Of a stretch of 64,000 nucleotides of DNA, positions 27,405 through 34,323 are shown piece after piece. The notes under the pieces are model-generated. The model made no database searches, was not told the DNA's origin, and saw only the letters and a program-made list of their open reading frames with translations. The position numbers were made by a program, and so were the translations under genes. The stretch spans positions 82,739 to 146,738 of the forward strand of contig PBBL01000085.1 in assembly GCA_002716585.1 (NCBI GenBank), written 5' to 3'. Each line of letters begins with the position of its first letter. Position 1 is the stretch's first letter. This stretch comes from Myxococcales bacterium. GTDB lineage: Bacteria; Myxococcota_A; Bradymonadia; Bradymonadales; GCA-2716585.

Positions 27405-28277
27405 TCAGAACGGCGGGGGCGGGATGACCGGCTCGCCCGACTCGGAGACCGCCATGTCGGTGACGCTGCCCGCCGCGTCGTCCTTCGCGTCTTCTTTCGC
27501 CGGGGCCTCCGCGTCACCGCTGGCCGCGGCGGCTTCGGTCGCGGCGGCTTCGGTCGTCGCGCCGTTGGTCGCCGGGGCGGCGTCGGCGGGCGCCTCGGCG
27601 GTGTCTCCAGCGGTCGCGTCAGCGGTGTCTTCGGCGGTGTCTTCGGCGGTCGCGTCGCTGGGCGTGGAGCCAGGGCGCGGGGAGGTGGTGAAGCGGCGGA
27701 CGGACTCCAGGGCCTTGACCGTCTTGAGGGCGTCCCGGTACTGATCGGCGGCGACGACGTCGCCCGCCTCGCTCATGACCCAGGCGCGCAGCCAGGGGAC
27801 GATGGTCGAGTCCCAGGTGGGGGACAGGCGCAGGGCGAGGAACTCGCCGTAGAGGTCGTGGATGATGCTCTCGATCTCCTCGATGAGGTACATGCGCTCG
27901 TAGAACTTCTCATCCTCCTCGTCGCTGAGGAGCGCCGGGATGCGGACGCTGGAGAGCGCGAACTCGGGGGCCTTGAAGACGAAGCCATACTCCTGCTGGT
28001 CCTGGACGACGCGCAGCCGCGCCTGGGTGGGGAGCTTGCCCTGCCGGAGGGCCTCGCGGGCCTCGGGGCTGACGGACGGCGAGGCGCCCTTGAGCTTGCT
28101 GCGCTCGGTCTCGACGATGACGGCCTCCAGGGTGAGGCTGTCGTCGAACCAGACCTCGCAGGCGCCCCGCTTGCCGATGTTGAAGCGGCCTTCAAAGACC
28201 TCGCTCTTGTACCAGAGCCAGGTGAGGAACTCGTTGCCGAGGAAGCGGCGGGTTTGGATCAGATCGATGAGGTCCAT
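27405..28277 (-). CDS. RdgC-like protein, C-terminal half (split RdgC), with acidic Ala-rich tail
   Basis: This 290-residue protein begins MDLIDLIQTRRFLGNEFLTWLW. Residues 10-165 follow the order of features of the C-terminal half of E. coli RdgC as I recall it: a beta-strand pair around LTLEAVIVETERSKLKG, then SPEAREALRQGKLPTQARL, a QQEYGFVFKAPEFALSSVRIP strand pair, and a helix around MYLIEEIESIIHDLYGEFL. From about residue 190 the sequence is Ala/Glu/Asp/Thr-rich and probably disordered, ending PPPPF. RdgC is a ring-shaped DNA-binding protein that inhibits RecA. The gene lies 87 bp downstream of the N-terminal half and is surely in the same unit. The tail is not part of classical RdgC. Confidence 0.65.
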   Translation of the reverse strand: MDLIDLIQTRRFLGNEFLTWLWYKSEVFEGRFNIGKRGACEVWFDDSLTLEAVIVETERSKLKGASPSVSPEAREALRQGKLPTQARLRVVQDQQEYGFVFKAPEFALSSVRIPALLSDEEDEKFYERMYLIEEIESIIHDLYGEFLALRLSPTWDSTIVPWLRAWVMSEAGDVVAADQYRDALKTVKALESVRRFTTSPRPGSTPSDATAEDTAEDTADATAGDTAEAPADAAPATNGATTEAAATEAAAASGDAEAPAKEDAKDDAAGSVTDMAVSESGEPVIPPPPF

Positions 28278-28364
28278 GGTGCACCCTTGGTGGTGGGGAG
28301 GCGCGGCGGCGGCTGTCGAGCCAGGCCCGGGCGCCGGGTTGTGTCTGCTGGTGAGGGTCGGGCG

Positions 28365-29003
28365 TCAGGTCGAGGGCGCGAGCGTCGGCCCGTTGTGGAG
28401 CACGGAGGGCTCCATCATGGCCAGCAGCTCGACCTGGTCGTCGGTCAGCTCGAACTGGAGCGCGTCCGTGTAGGGGCTCTGGGGCACGAGGCGCATCTGG
28501 AAGGTGTCCTCGAAGAAGGCCTGGAACAGCTCACAGGTCTTGGAGGACTGGTTCCAGAACCGGAGCATCCCGGTGTGGGTGTTCCAGGACATGTCGATGA
28601 CCTTCATCGAGGGCATCGTGCGGTGCCGGAGCTTGATCTCGACCCGCTCCTTGATCTCGAGCTTCTCGTCGCGGGACAGCCGCTCCTTGTTGTGCTCGGC
28701 CATGTAGTCGCGCTCGGCCTCGGTGTAGTGGGCCTTGAGGATCGGGCTGGGGATCCGCCACTTGTCGACGCGCATCCCGATGTTGAGGTACTCGTTGTAG
28801 AAGACCTTGTAGACGTCCAGGTCCAGGTCCAGCGGGTGCTCGATGGAGCACCAGCCCGTCCGCTCCTTCTCCTCGTCCTCGGGGGTGAGGGGGACGAAGA
28901 TGCGGTGGTTGATGCGCTGGATGAAGTCGTCACGAAAGTTGTCTGGCAGATCGCCCTCGACGTAGAAGCGGGTGAATGATATCGATCCGTTCAATGCGCC
29001 CAC
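28365..29003 (-). CDS. rdgC: RdgC-like protein, N-terminal half (recombination-associated)
   Basis: This 212-residue protein starts at GTG 29003 with a near-perfect GGAGGTGA 3 nt upstream. It reads MGALNGSISFTRFYVEGDLP, then TPEDEEKERTGW, RIPSPILKAHYTEAE, RLSRDEKLEIKERVEIKLRH and MKVIDMSWNTHTGMLRFW, matching the N-terminal and central parts of RdgC, including the position of the K/E-rich helix pair. It ends where the E. coli protein would continue for another 100 residues; that part appears in the next gene. The expected role is DNA binding and restraint of RecA. A TTGACA promoter lies upstream and overlaps the start of fliO. Confidence 0.75.
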   Translation of the reverse strand: MGALNGSISFTRFYVEGDLPDNFRDDFIQRINHRIFVPLTPEDEEKERTGWCSIEHPLDLDLDVYKVFYNEYLNIGMRVDKWRIPSPILKAHYTEAERDYMAEHNKERLSRDEKLEIKERVEIKLRHRTMPSMKVIDMSWNTHTGMLRFWNQSSKTCELFQAFFEDTFQMRLVPQSPYTDALQFELTDDQVELLAMMEPSVLHNGPTLAPST

Positions 29004-29049
29004 GGGTCACCTCCTTGTGTTCATTCCCGTCACTTGTTCAGGGCCCGCG

Positions 29050-29078
29050 ACGATAGCCACCATCTAAACACATGTCAA
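29050..29078 (-). promoter_or_regulatory. Strong sigma-70-type promoter of the split rdgC operon
   Basis: Minus strand: consensus -35 TTGACA (29078-29073), 17-nt spacer, -10 TATCGT (29055-29050), and an AAGGAGGTGA ribosome site further down. The -35 box overlaps the fliO start codon on the other strand, so the two directions may interfere. Confidence 0.6.
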
Positions 29079-29566
29079 GATTATCGCGCCTCCAGCCCAG
29101 CCTCGCCATGGCCCCTCTGGTGAGCTTCGCCGCCGCGCTGCCCGGCCTGGCCCTGGCCGAGGAGCCCGCGCAGGCGCTCCCCTCGTTCGGGCCGCTCCTG
29201 CTCCAGGTGTCGGTGACGCTGCTGTTCGTGTGCGCGCTGGCCTGGCTGCTGATCCGGTTCGGGCTCGCCCGGCTGCGCCCGCCCGCGAGCCCCGAGTCGC
29301 ACCTGGAGCTGCTCGACCGTCTCCCGCTCGGGGCGCGGCGCTCGGTCGTGCTGCTGAGGGCGGTCGATCGGGTGCTCGTCGTGGGCGAGACCGAGGCCGG
29401 GCTGTCGCTGCTCTCCGACCTCGGCCCGGGCTCGGCGCAGGAGCTGGGCGCCGACGACTTCGCCGCGGCGATGGAAGCCGCGACCCCTCCCGATGAACCT
29501 CCGACCGCAGGCTCGGGGACGAAATCTGAAGAAAATCCTCCTCGCCGCGCAACCGAGAGCCCCTGA
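29072..29566 (+). CDS. fliO: FliO-like export-gate assembly protein
   Basis: This 164-residue protein has an N-terminal signal-like segment (LVSFAAALPGLALA), one transmembrane helix (LLLQVSVTLLFVCALAWLLIRF) and a cytoplasmic beta-rich domain with LELLDRLPLGARRSVVLLRAVDRVLVVG, the hallmark of FliO. FliO helps assemble FliP in flagellar systems and is absent from most injectisomes, so its presence supports flagellar ancestry. No Shine-Dalgarno is visible before ATG 29072. fliP, fliQ, fliR and an flhB-like gene follow on the same strand further right, but two minus-strand genes intervene. Confidence 0.75.
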   Translation: MSRLSRLQPSLAMAPLVSFAAALPGLALAEEPAQALPSFGPLLLQVSVTLLFVCALAWLLIRFGLARLRPPASPESHLELLDRLPLGARRSVVLLRAVDRVLVVGETEAGLSLLSDLGPGSAQELGADDFAAAMEAATPPDEPPTAGSGTKSEENPPRRATESP

Positions 29567-29661
29567 GGAGGATATTCAAGGGTAGATGAAGGCCTCAGGG
29601 ACGTCTGCATCTCTTCAAATCAGACTTTGAAGTTCTCCCTTATCGCCTTGAGGCCTTCATC
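29535..29661. repeat. Two consecutive inverted repeats at the 3' end of fliO
   Basis: The first, ATCCTCCTC (about 29535) with GAGGAGGAT (about 29565), spans the fliO stop. The second has perfect 13-bp arms, GATGAAGGCCTCA (29585-29597) and TGAGGCCTTCATC (29649-29661). Nested inside it are AGGGA/TCCCT and a CTTCAAA/TTTGAAG hairpin (29613-29632). It lies between convergent genes and probably terminates both. The base composition is less GC-rich than the surroundings. Confidence 0.7.
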
Positions 29662-29681
29662 GCAGTCCCCCCAGAACCCCC

Positions 29682-30473
29682 TCACCCCCCCTTCTTGAGC
29701 CGCTCCACCATCGCCCGCGCGTAGTAACCTGGCGCGAGCCGGGAGAGGAGGTAGGCGAGCTTGCCCGTCCACGACAGGACGAGGAGGTCGCGGCCGTCGC
29801 GCGCCCCGTCGATGATGGCGTCGGCGACCTCCTCCGGCTCGGCGATGCGGCCGGTCATGGAGCGCCTGGTCCCCGCCGGGGCGCCGTCGGCGCCCATCGC
29901 CCGCTGCTCGAACGGGGAGCGGGTGAAGGTGGGGCAGACCATCATGACCCGCACCCCCTCCTCGGCCAGCTCGGTGCGCGCCGACTCAAAGAGGCCGTGG
30001 AGCGCATGCTTGCTCGCGGCGTACCCCGTGCGCCCATACAGAGGCGCGACCCCGGCGACGCTGCTCGTCACCACGATCAGCCCCCGCGACCGCTTGAGCG
30101 CAGGCAGCGCCGCCTTCGCCGTGTAGAGCGACCCGAAGAAGTTGACCTCCATCACCTTGCGGTAGACCGACAGGTCGGTGTCGCTGAACCGGGAGCGGTG
30201 GACGGTCCCAGCGTTCGCGATGACCACGTCGAGCCCCCCGAAGCGCTCCACCGCCCGCTCTACCGCCTCCTGGACGGCGTCCGCGTCGGTCACGTCGCAC
30301 TCCAGCGCGAGCACCTCCGCGCCTCGCCCGCGCAGCTCCGCCTCGATCTCGGCGAGCGGCTCGGGCTCGAAGTCCAGGAGCGCCAGCCGCACGCCCTCAC
30401 GCGCGACGTACCGCCTCGCCAACGCCCGCCCGATGCCACCGGCGGCGCCCGTGATCAGGACCGTCTTCTTCAT
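29682..30473 (-). CDS. Short-chain dehydrogenase/reductase
   Basis: This 263-residue classical SDR has the cofactor motif TGAAGGIGRA near the N-terminus, Asp after the second strand (LLDFEPE, which suggests NAD preference), ANAG, the catalytic Ser in VTSSVAG, and YAASK. The C-terminal segment is basic and hydrophobic (LAYLLSRLAPGYYARAMVERLKKGG), as in membrane-associated DHRS7-like lipid or retinol dehydrogenases. The substrate is unknown. It lies 28 bp downstream of the cyclophilin gene on the same strand, so the two probably form an operon inserted between fliO and fliP. Confidence 0.85.
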   Translation of the reverse strand: MKKTVLITGAAGGIGRALARRYVAREGVRLALLDFEPEPLAEIEAELRGRGAEVLALECDVTDADAVQEAVERAVERFGGLDVVIANAGTVHRSRFSDTDLSVYRKVMEVNFFGSLYTAKAALPALKRSRGLIVVTSSVAGVAPLYGRTGYAASKHALHGLFESARTELAEEGVRVMMVCPTFTRSPFEQRAMGADGAPAGTRRSMTGRIAEPEEVADAIIDGARDGRDLLVLSWTGKLAYLLSRLAPGYYARAMVERLKKGG

Positions 30474-30501
30474 GTCGACCTCGTGGGTTGTTGGCGAGGG
30501 T

Positions 30502-31074
30502 TCACTTGCGGAAGATCTGGATGTTGTGGATGACCACGTCGCGCTGGGGCTTGTCGTCGCGGTCGCGGGGGACGCGGGCGATCTCGCGGACGACGTCCAT
30601 GCCGTTGACCACGATCCCGAAGGCCGAGTGCACCCGGTCGAGGTACATCACCGGCGCCTCCGTGATGAAGAACTGGCTGCCGTTGGTGTGCCGCCCCGAG
30701 TTGGCCATCGAGAAGATGCCCGGGCGGTCGTGCCGCGCGCGGGGGTGGAACTCGTCGCGGAACTCATAGCCCGGGCCGCCCGTGCCGTCCCCTACGGGGT
30801 CGCCGCCCTGGATCATGAAGTCGGGCTCGACCCGGTGGAAGGTGGTCCCCGGGTAGAGGGGCTCATGGCGGACGTCGCCGCTGCGGGGATCGACCCAGGG
30901 CTGCTGCCCCGTCGCGAGCCCGACGAAGTTGGCGACGGTGATCGGGGCGTACTCTTCATAGAGCCGCCCGGCGATGGAGCCGTGCGTCGTGTCGATGATG
31001 CACATCAGCTCCCCTCGCCCGGCAGGGAGTTGGATGCGTTCAGGGCGAAACTGGACCTTGGGGCCGTTGAACAT
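30502..31074 (-). CDS. Cyclophilin-type peptidyl-prolyl cis-trans isomerase
   Basis: This 190-residue protein has the cyclophilin core: FHRVEPDFMIQGGDPVGDGTGGPGYEF, FSMANSGRHTNGSQFFIT and HSAFGIVVNGMDVV. The active-site Arg, Phe, Met and Gln of the FHRV..FMIQGGD block and the NGSQFFIT block are present. No signal peptide is seen, so it is probably cytoplasmic. An N-terminal extension of about 23 residues (FNGPKVQFRPERIQL) precedes the usual start; ATG 31074 has AGGAG 6 nt upstream, which favours keeping it. It is co-directional with the SDR. Confidence 0.92.
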   Translation of the reverse strand: MFNGPKVQFRPERIQLPAGRGELMCIIDTTHGSIAGRLYEEYAPITVANFVGLATGQQPWVDPRSGDVRHEPLYPGTTFHRVEPDFMIQGGDPVGDGTGGPGYEFRDEFHPRARHDRPGIFSMANSGRHTNGSQFFITEAPVMYLDRVHSAFGIVVNGMDVVREIARVPRDRDDKPQRDVVIHNIQIFRK

Positions 31075-31241
31075 AACACGCTCCTGTGCGGCGCAGTGGC
31101 CTCTCCGATCGAGGTGGACCGTCGGCCCCAGCCTGCCTGGTCAGGGCCAATTTGTCCAGGTCGCGCCCCGGGCTCGCCCTGCGGCGGCGACCTGGGTTAT
31201 AACAGGGCACCGGAGCGACCGTCCCCGAGGAGCGAGACGAC

Positions 31242-31997
31242 GTGAGACAGCTGTTTCCAGGACTGACCGTGCTGGGCGCGACCGCGCTGCTGTGGGCGCT
31301 TGTGCCGGGCGAGGCGCTCGCCCAGGCGGCGACCCCGCAGGCGACGGGCGGCCCGCTGGACACCGCGGCGGTGTTCCTGACGGTGGCGCTGGTGCCGCTG
31401 GCGCTGGTCCTGGTGACCAGCTTCGCGAAGCTGGCGGTGGTGTTCGGGTTTCTGCGGGCGGGGTTGGGGTTGCAGCAGGTGCTGCCGACCTCGGTGCTGA
31501 CCGCGCTGGCGGTGGCGCTGAGCGCCCTCATCATGGCCCCGGTCGGGCTGGCGATGACGCGCGCGGCCGACGGCCTCGGCCCCGACTCGCCGCGCGACGA
31601 GCTGCTCCGCCGCGCCCCGGAGGTCGGGGCGCCGCTGGGCGCGTGGCTGGCCCGCCACGCCGGGCAGCCCGAGCGCGACGCGCTCCTCGCCATGGCGCGG
31701 GAGCTACACGCCGACGCGGACCAGGCGCGCTGGGCCGCGCCCGACCACCCGCTGGTGCTGACGACGGCGTTCGCGCTGACGGAGCTCAAGGAGGCGTTCG
31801 TGATCGGGGTGCTGATCCTGCTCCCGTTCCTGATCCTGGAGGTCGTGGTGGCGAACGTGCTGCTGTCGGCGGGGCTCCAGGGGATGTCCCCGACGACGGT
31901 CAGCCTACCGTTCAAGATCTTGCTGTTTGTGCTCATCGACGGATGGACGCTCCTTGTGCAGGGGCTGGTCATGGGCTACACCACACCCACGGGCTGA
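31242..31997 (+). CDS. fliP: Type III export-gate protein FliP/SctR
   Basis: This 251-residue protein starts at GTG 31242 with GAGGAG upstream. A cleavable-type signal (LTVLGATALLWALVPGEALA) is followed by the FliP core: LVLVTSFAKLAVVFGFLRAGLGLQQ, LIMAPVGLAMT, then the highly conserved C-terminal block TTAFALTELKEAFVIGVLILLP and ISLPFKILLFVLIDGW-like sequence (here VSLPFKILLF). FliP pentamers with FliR and FliQ form the export channel. The central periplasmic loop is Ala/Arg/Asp-rich and divergent. Two tandem hairpins follow the stop codon, before the lipoprotein gene. Confidence 0.92.
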   Translation: MRQLFPGLTVLGATALLWALVPGEALAQAATPQATGGPLDTAAVFLTVALVPLALVLVTSFAKLAVVFGFLRAGLGLQQVLPTSVLTALAVALSALIMAPVGLAMTRAADGLGPDSPRDELLRRAPEVGAPLGAWLARHAGQPERDALLAMARELHADADQARWAAPDHPLVLTTAFALTELKEAFVIGVLILLPFLILEVVVANVLLSAGLQGMSPTTVSLPFKILLFVLIDGWTLLVQGLVMGYTTPTG

Positions 31998-32035
31998 GCG
32001 CCCGTGAACACCCAAGGCGCCTGGACACAGGCGCC
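31988..32035 (+). terminator. Tandem hairpins after fliP
   Basis: Hairpin 1 has CACGGGC (31988-31994) pairing with GCCCGTG (32000-32006) and spans the fliP stop. Hairpin 2 has GGCGCCTG (32016-32023) pairing with CAGGCGCC (32028-32035). There is no T-run. The same second stem occurs at 55473-55491, after the ceramidase-like gene. It may terminate or attenuate transcription before the lipoprotein gene. Confidence 0.55.
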
Positions 32036-32055
32036 GCGCGATAAGGAGAGTGCGC

Positions 32056-33231
32056 ATGATCGAGACCACCATGACACACCGCAGCGGTCGCCTGCTTCAG
32101 GCGGCGCTGATGCTGCTGGTCTGCGGCGCGATGGCCTGCTCCGGCTCCCAGACGAAGCCCGACAGCCCCTGGGGCGACCTCGCCCCGCCCCCCAACGCCC
32201 AGGCGGCGCTCGCCGAGGTCGCCCCATGGCTCCCGGAGGACACGGTCGCCGTGGCGTTCGTCGATGTCCCGTTCATCGTGGACCTGTACCGCAACAGCGG
32301 CCTCGTCCCCAAGGACTGGGACGACACGGCGCTGCGCAAGGATCTTGGCGACTTCTCGCGCAAGCGCCTCGGCGTGGACGTCACCAAGGCGCGCTGGGCC
32401 GCGGTCGCTTTCTCGGCCCCGACGCCCTCCGGTGAGGAGTTCGTGGCGCTGTTCCTGGAGGGTGACTTCAAGGCGCCGAGCACCCTGGAGGAGCGGGACT
32501 TCGGTGGCCTCAAGGCCTACCGCGTCGGCGAGGAGGACTTCGGGCTGATCAAGACGGACAAGCCCAACCTGGTCATGTACGTATTCGAGAAGGAGCCGAT
32601 GGAGCGCGTCAGCTCCGTGCGCCGTGGCGACATCAAGTCGCTCGCCACCTCCCCGACGCGCGGCGTCATGGAGCAGATGCTGGCGACCGCGGGCTCCAAC
32701 CGCTTCGTGGTCGTGGGTCAGATCCCCCCCGGGCTCGCCGCGATGGCGGAGATGGAGGTGGGGATGAAGATCCCGCAGGCGGGCGCGATCGGGCTCGGCG
32801 AGAAGACCAACATCGTGCTCCAGGGCGACCCGGCCTCGTTGGAGACGATCCGCAACTTCATCATCGAGCAGCGCAAGGAGATCCAGGGCATGCTCGCCGC
32901 CCAGATGCAGGGGCTGGACGACATGGACCTCATGGAGGGCTCGCTCCTGATCATGGGCTACCACCTGCTGGAGCCGGTCGGCGAGGCGATGACGCCCCAG
33001 ATCAAGGGCGACGTGATGACCCTCGACCTCGGCCCCGAGGGGTTGGCCGTGCTCAGCCTGGCGATGAGCGGGGCGGCGTTCTTCCTGGCCCAGATGCCGA
33101 TGATGATGATGGAGGAGCCGATGGCCCCGGCGGTCCTGGAGCCCGCTCCCGCCCCTGTCCAGGTCCCGGCCCCGGAGCCCGCCCCCGCCCCCAAGCAGAT
33201 CGCCCCGAACGACGGCGCGGCGCCAAAGTAG
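32056..33231 (+). CDS. Predicted lipoprotein of unknown family between fliP and fliQ
   Basis: ATG 32056 is preferred over GTG 32050 because AAGGAG lies 7 nt upstream. The 391-residue product has a basic N-terminus, a hydrophobic stretch and a lipobox-like end at Cys28 (CGAMAC). The mature part alternates strands and helices (VAVAFVDVPFIVDLYR, ALFLEGDF, VVVGQIPPGLAAMAEMEV), resembling the DUF3352/lipoprotein-type secreted proteins that monitor thresholds, but I cannot name a family. A Met-rich segment (AQMPMMMMEEPMAP) precedes a Pro/Ala/Glu tail. The gene ends 10 bp before fliQ, so it is translated as part of the export-gate operon. A role with the gate is inferred from position only. Confidence 0.7.
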   Translation: MIETTMTHRSGRLLQAALMLLVCGAMACSGSQTKPDSPWGDLAPPPNAQAALAEVAPWLPEDTVAVAFVDVPFIVDLYRNSGLVPKDWDDTALRKDLGDFSRKRLGVDVTKARWAAVAFSAPTPSGEEFVALFLEGDFKAPSTLEERDFGGLKAYRVGEEDFGLIKTDKPNLVMYVFEKEPMERVSSVRRGDIKSLATSPTRGVMEQMLATAGSNRFVVVGQIPPGLAAMAEMEVGMKIPQAGAIGLGEKTNIVLQGDPASLETIRNFIIEQRKEIQGMLAAQMQGLDDMDLMEGSLLIMGYHLLEPVGEAMTPQIKGDVMTLDLGPEGLAVLSLAMSGAAFFLAQMPMMMMEEPMAPAVLEPAPAPVQVPAPEPAPAPKQIAPNDGAAPK

Positions 33232-33241
33232 GAGCGAGGCC

Positions 33242-33514
33242 ATGGCGGACGAGCTGCTGCTGCGCGCGCTCCGAGAGGGGCTCTACCTGATGCTCCTGGT
33301 GTCGGCGCCGGTGGTGCTCGCGACGCTCGTGGCGGGGCTGCTGACCAGCGCGCTCCAGGCCGCCACGCAGCTCCAGGGGCCGAGCCGCCAGGCGCTCCCG
33401 CGGCTGATCGTCGCGGCGGTGGCCCTCGCGCTGCTGGCGCCCTGGATGGGCGCCCAGCTCCTGCGCTTCACCGAGGCGCTGTTCCAGATGTTGCCGCTGG
33501 TCGCAGGCGGCTGA
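33242..33514 (+). CDS. fliQ: Type III export-gate protein FliQ/SctS
   Basis: This 90-residue protein has two transmembrane helices, the correct FliQ size. It carries LREGLYLMLLVSAPVVLATLVAGLLTSALQ, then ATQLQGPSRQALPRLIVAAVALALLAPWM, matching the FliQ ATQ(I/L)QE...PK(L/I) block. Four copies per gate close around FliP/FliR. A ribosome site (GGAGCGAGG) lies just before ATG 33242. fliR begins 12 bp after the stop. Confidence 0.9.
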   Translation: MADELLLRALREGLYLMLLVSAPVVLATLVAGLLTSALQAATQLQGPSRQALPRLIVAAVALALLAPWMGAQLLRFTEALFQMLPLVAGG

Positions 33515-33526
33515 CCCGAGGTCACC

Positions 33527-34321
33527 ATGGAGGCCGCGCTGCTCGCGATGAACGCCCTGGGGAGCGGCCTCCTGGGGCTCGGCGCGCTCGTCGGCGCCCG
33601 TCTGGCGCCGCTCCTGCTGCTCTCGCCGCTGTTTGGCGCCCCGACGGTCCCGATGACGGCGCGCCTGGCGCTGCTCGGCGGGCTGTCGGCGCTGCTCACC
33701 CCCCTCGTGTTTCTCTCCATCGACCCCGCGACGCTCGCCGCGCCGCGCCCGCCCGTCGCGTGGCTGGCGCTGGGCCTCAAGGAGCTGCTGATCGGCGCGC
33801 TGTTCGCGCTGATGGGCTCGGCGGTGCTGTGGGGCGCGGAGGTGGGCGGCGGGGTGCTGGATCGCCTCCGCGGGCACCCCATGGTGGGTACGGAGGCGCG
33901 CAGCCCGCTGGGGCGGCTCACCGCGCTGGTGGCGGCGGCGCTGTTCCTCGTCAGCGGCGGTCATTTGCTGCTGCTCGCCGTGCTCGCCCGCTCGTTTCAG
34001 CTGCTCCCCCCGCTGGAGGCGCCCGTGGTGGGGCTGACGGCGCCCCTCGGGCCGCTGGTGGGGCTCGTGGGGGAGCTGTTCGTGCTCGCCGCCGCGCTGG
34101 CGCTGCCGATGGCGGTGGTGCTGGCGCTGGCCGAGGTGACGCTGGCGTTCCTCGATCGGCTCGCGCCCCACCTGAGCGAGCCGCTGCGCCACCTCTCGCT
34201 GCGCGCCCTGGTGGGGCTGCTGGTCGCGCTGGCGACGCTCCGGCTGGCGCTGGACAGCGCCGTGGGCGGCACGTTTGACGCGATCCGCGCGACCGAGGCG
34301 CTGCTCGAAGGGCTGAGGTGA
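33527..34321 (+). CDS. fliR: Type III export-gate protein FliR/SctT
   Basis: This 264-residue polytopic protein has an N-terminal segment GARLAPLLLLSPLFGAPTVPMTARLALLGGL that matches the FliR (R..P.FG...VP...R) pattern. The middle has LALGLKELLIGALFALMGSAVLWGAEVGGGVLD, corresponding to the conserved E..IG and GxxxD region. Later helices are hydrophobic, with LAEVTLAFLDRLAPHLS (FliR: P..N.F). It completes the FliP5R1Q4 complex. It starts 12 bp after fliQ and ends 2 bp before the flhB-like ATG, so the three are translationally coupled. Confidence 0.88.
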   Translation: MEAALLAMNALGSGLLGLGALVGARLAPLLLLSPLFGAPTVPMTARLALLGGLSALLTPLVFLSIDPATLAAPRPPVAWLALGLKELLIGALFALMGSAVLWGAEVGGGVLDRLRGHPMVGTEARSPLGRLTALVAAALFLVSGGHLLLLAVLARSFQLLPPLEAPVVGLTAPLGPLVGLVGELFVLAAALALPMAVVLALAEVTLAFLDRLAPHLSEPLRHLSLRALVGLLVALATLRLALDSAVGGTFDAIRATEALLEGLR

Positions 34322-34323
34322 CG

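Noticed and set aside
29030..29045. LexA (SOS) box before rdgC, suggested by GTTCAGG
   Set aside because: Only one half-site resembles the myxobacterial consensus as I remember it; the other half does not match.
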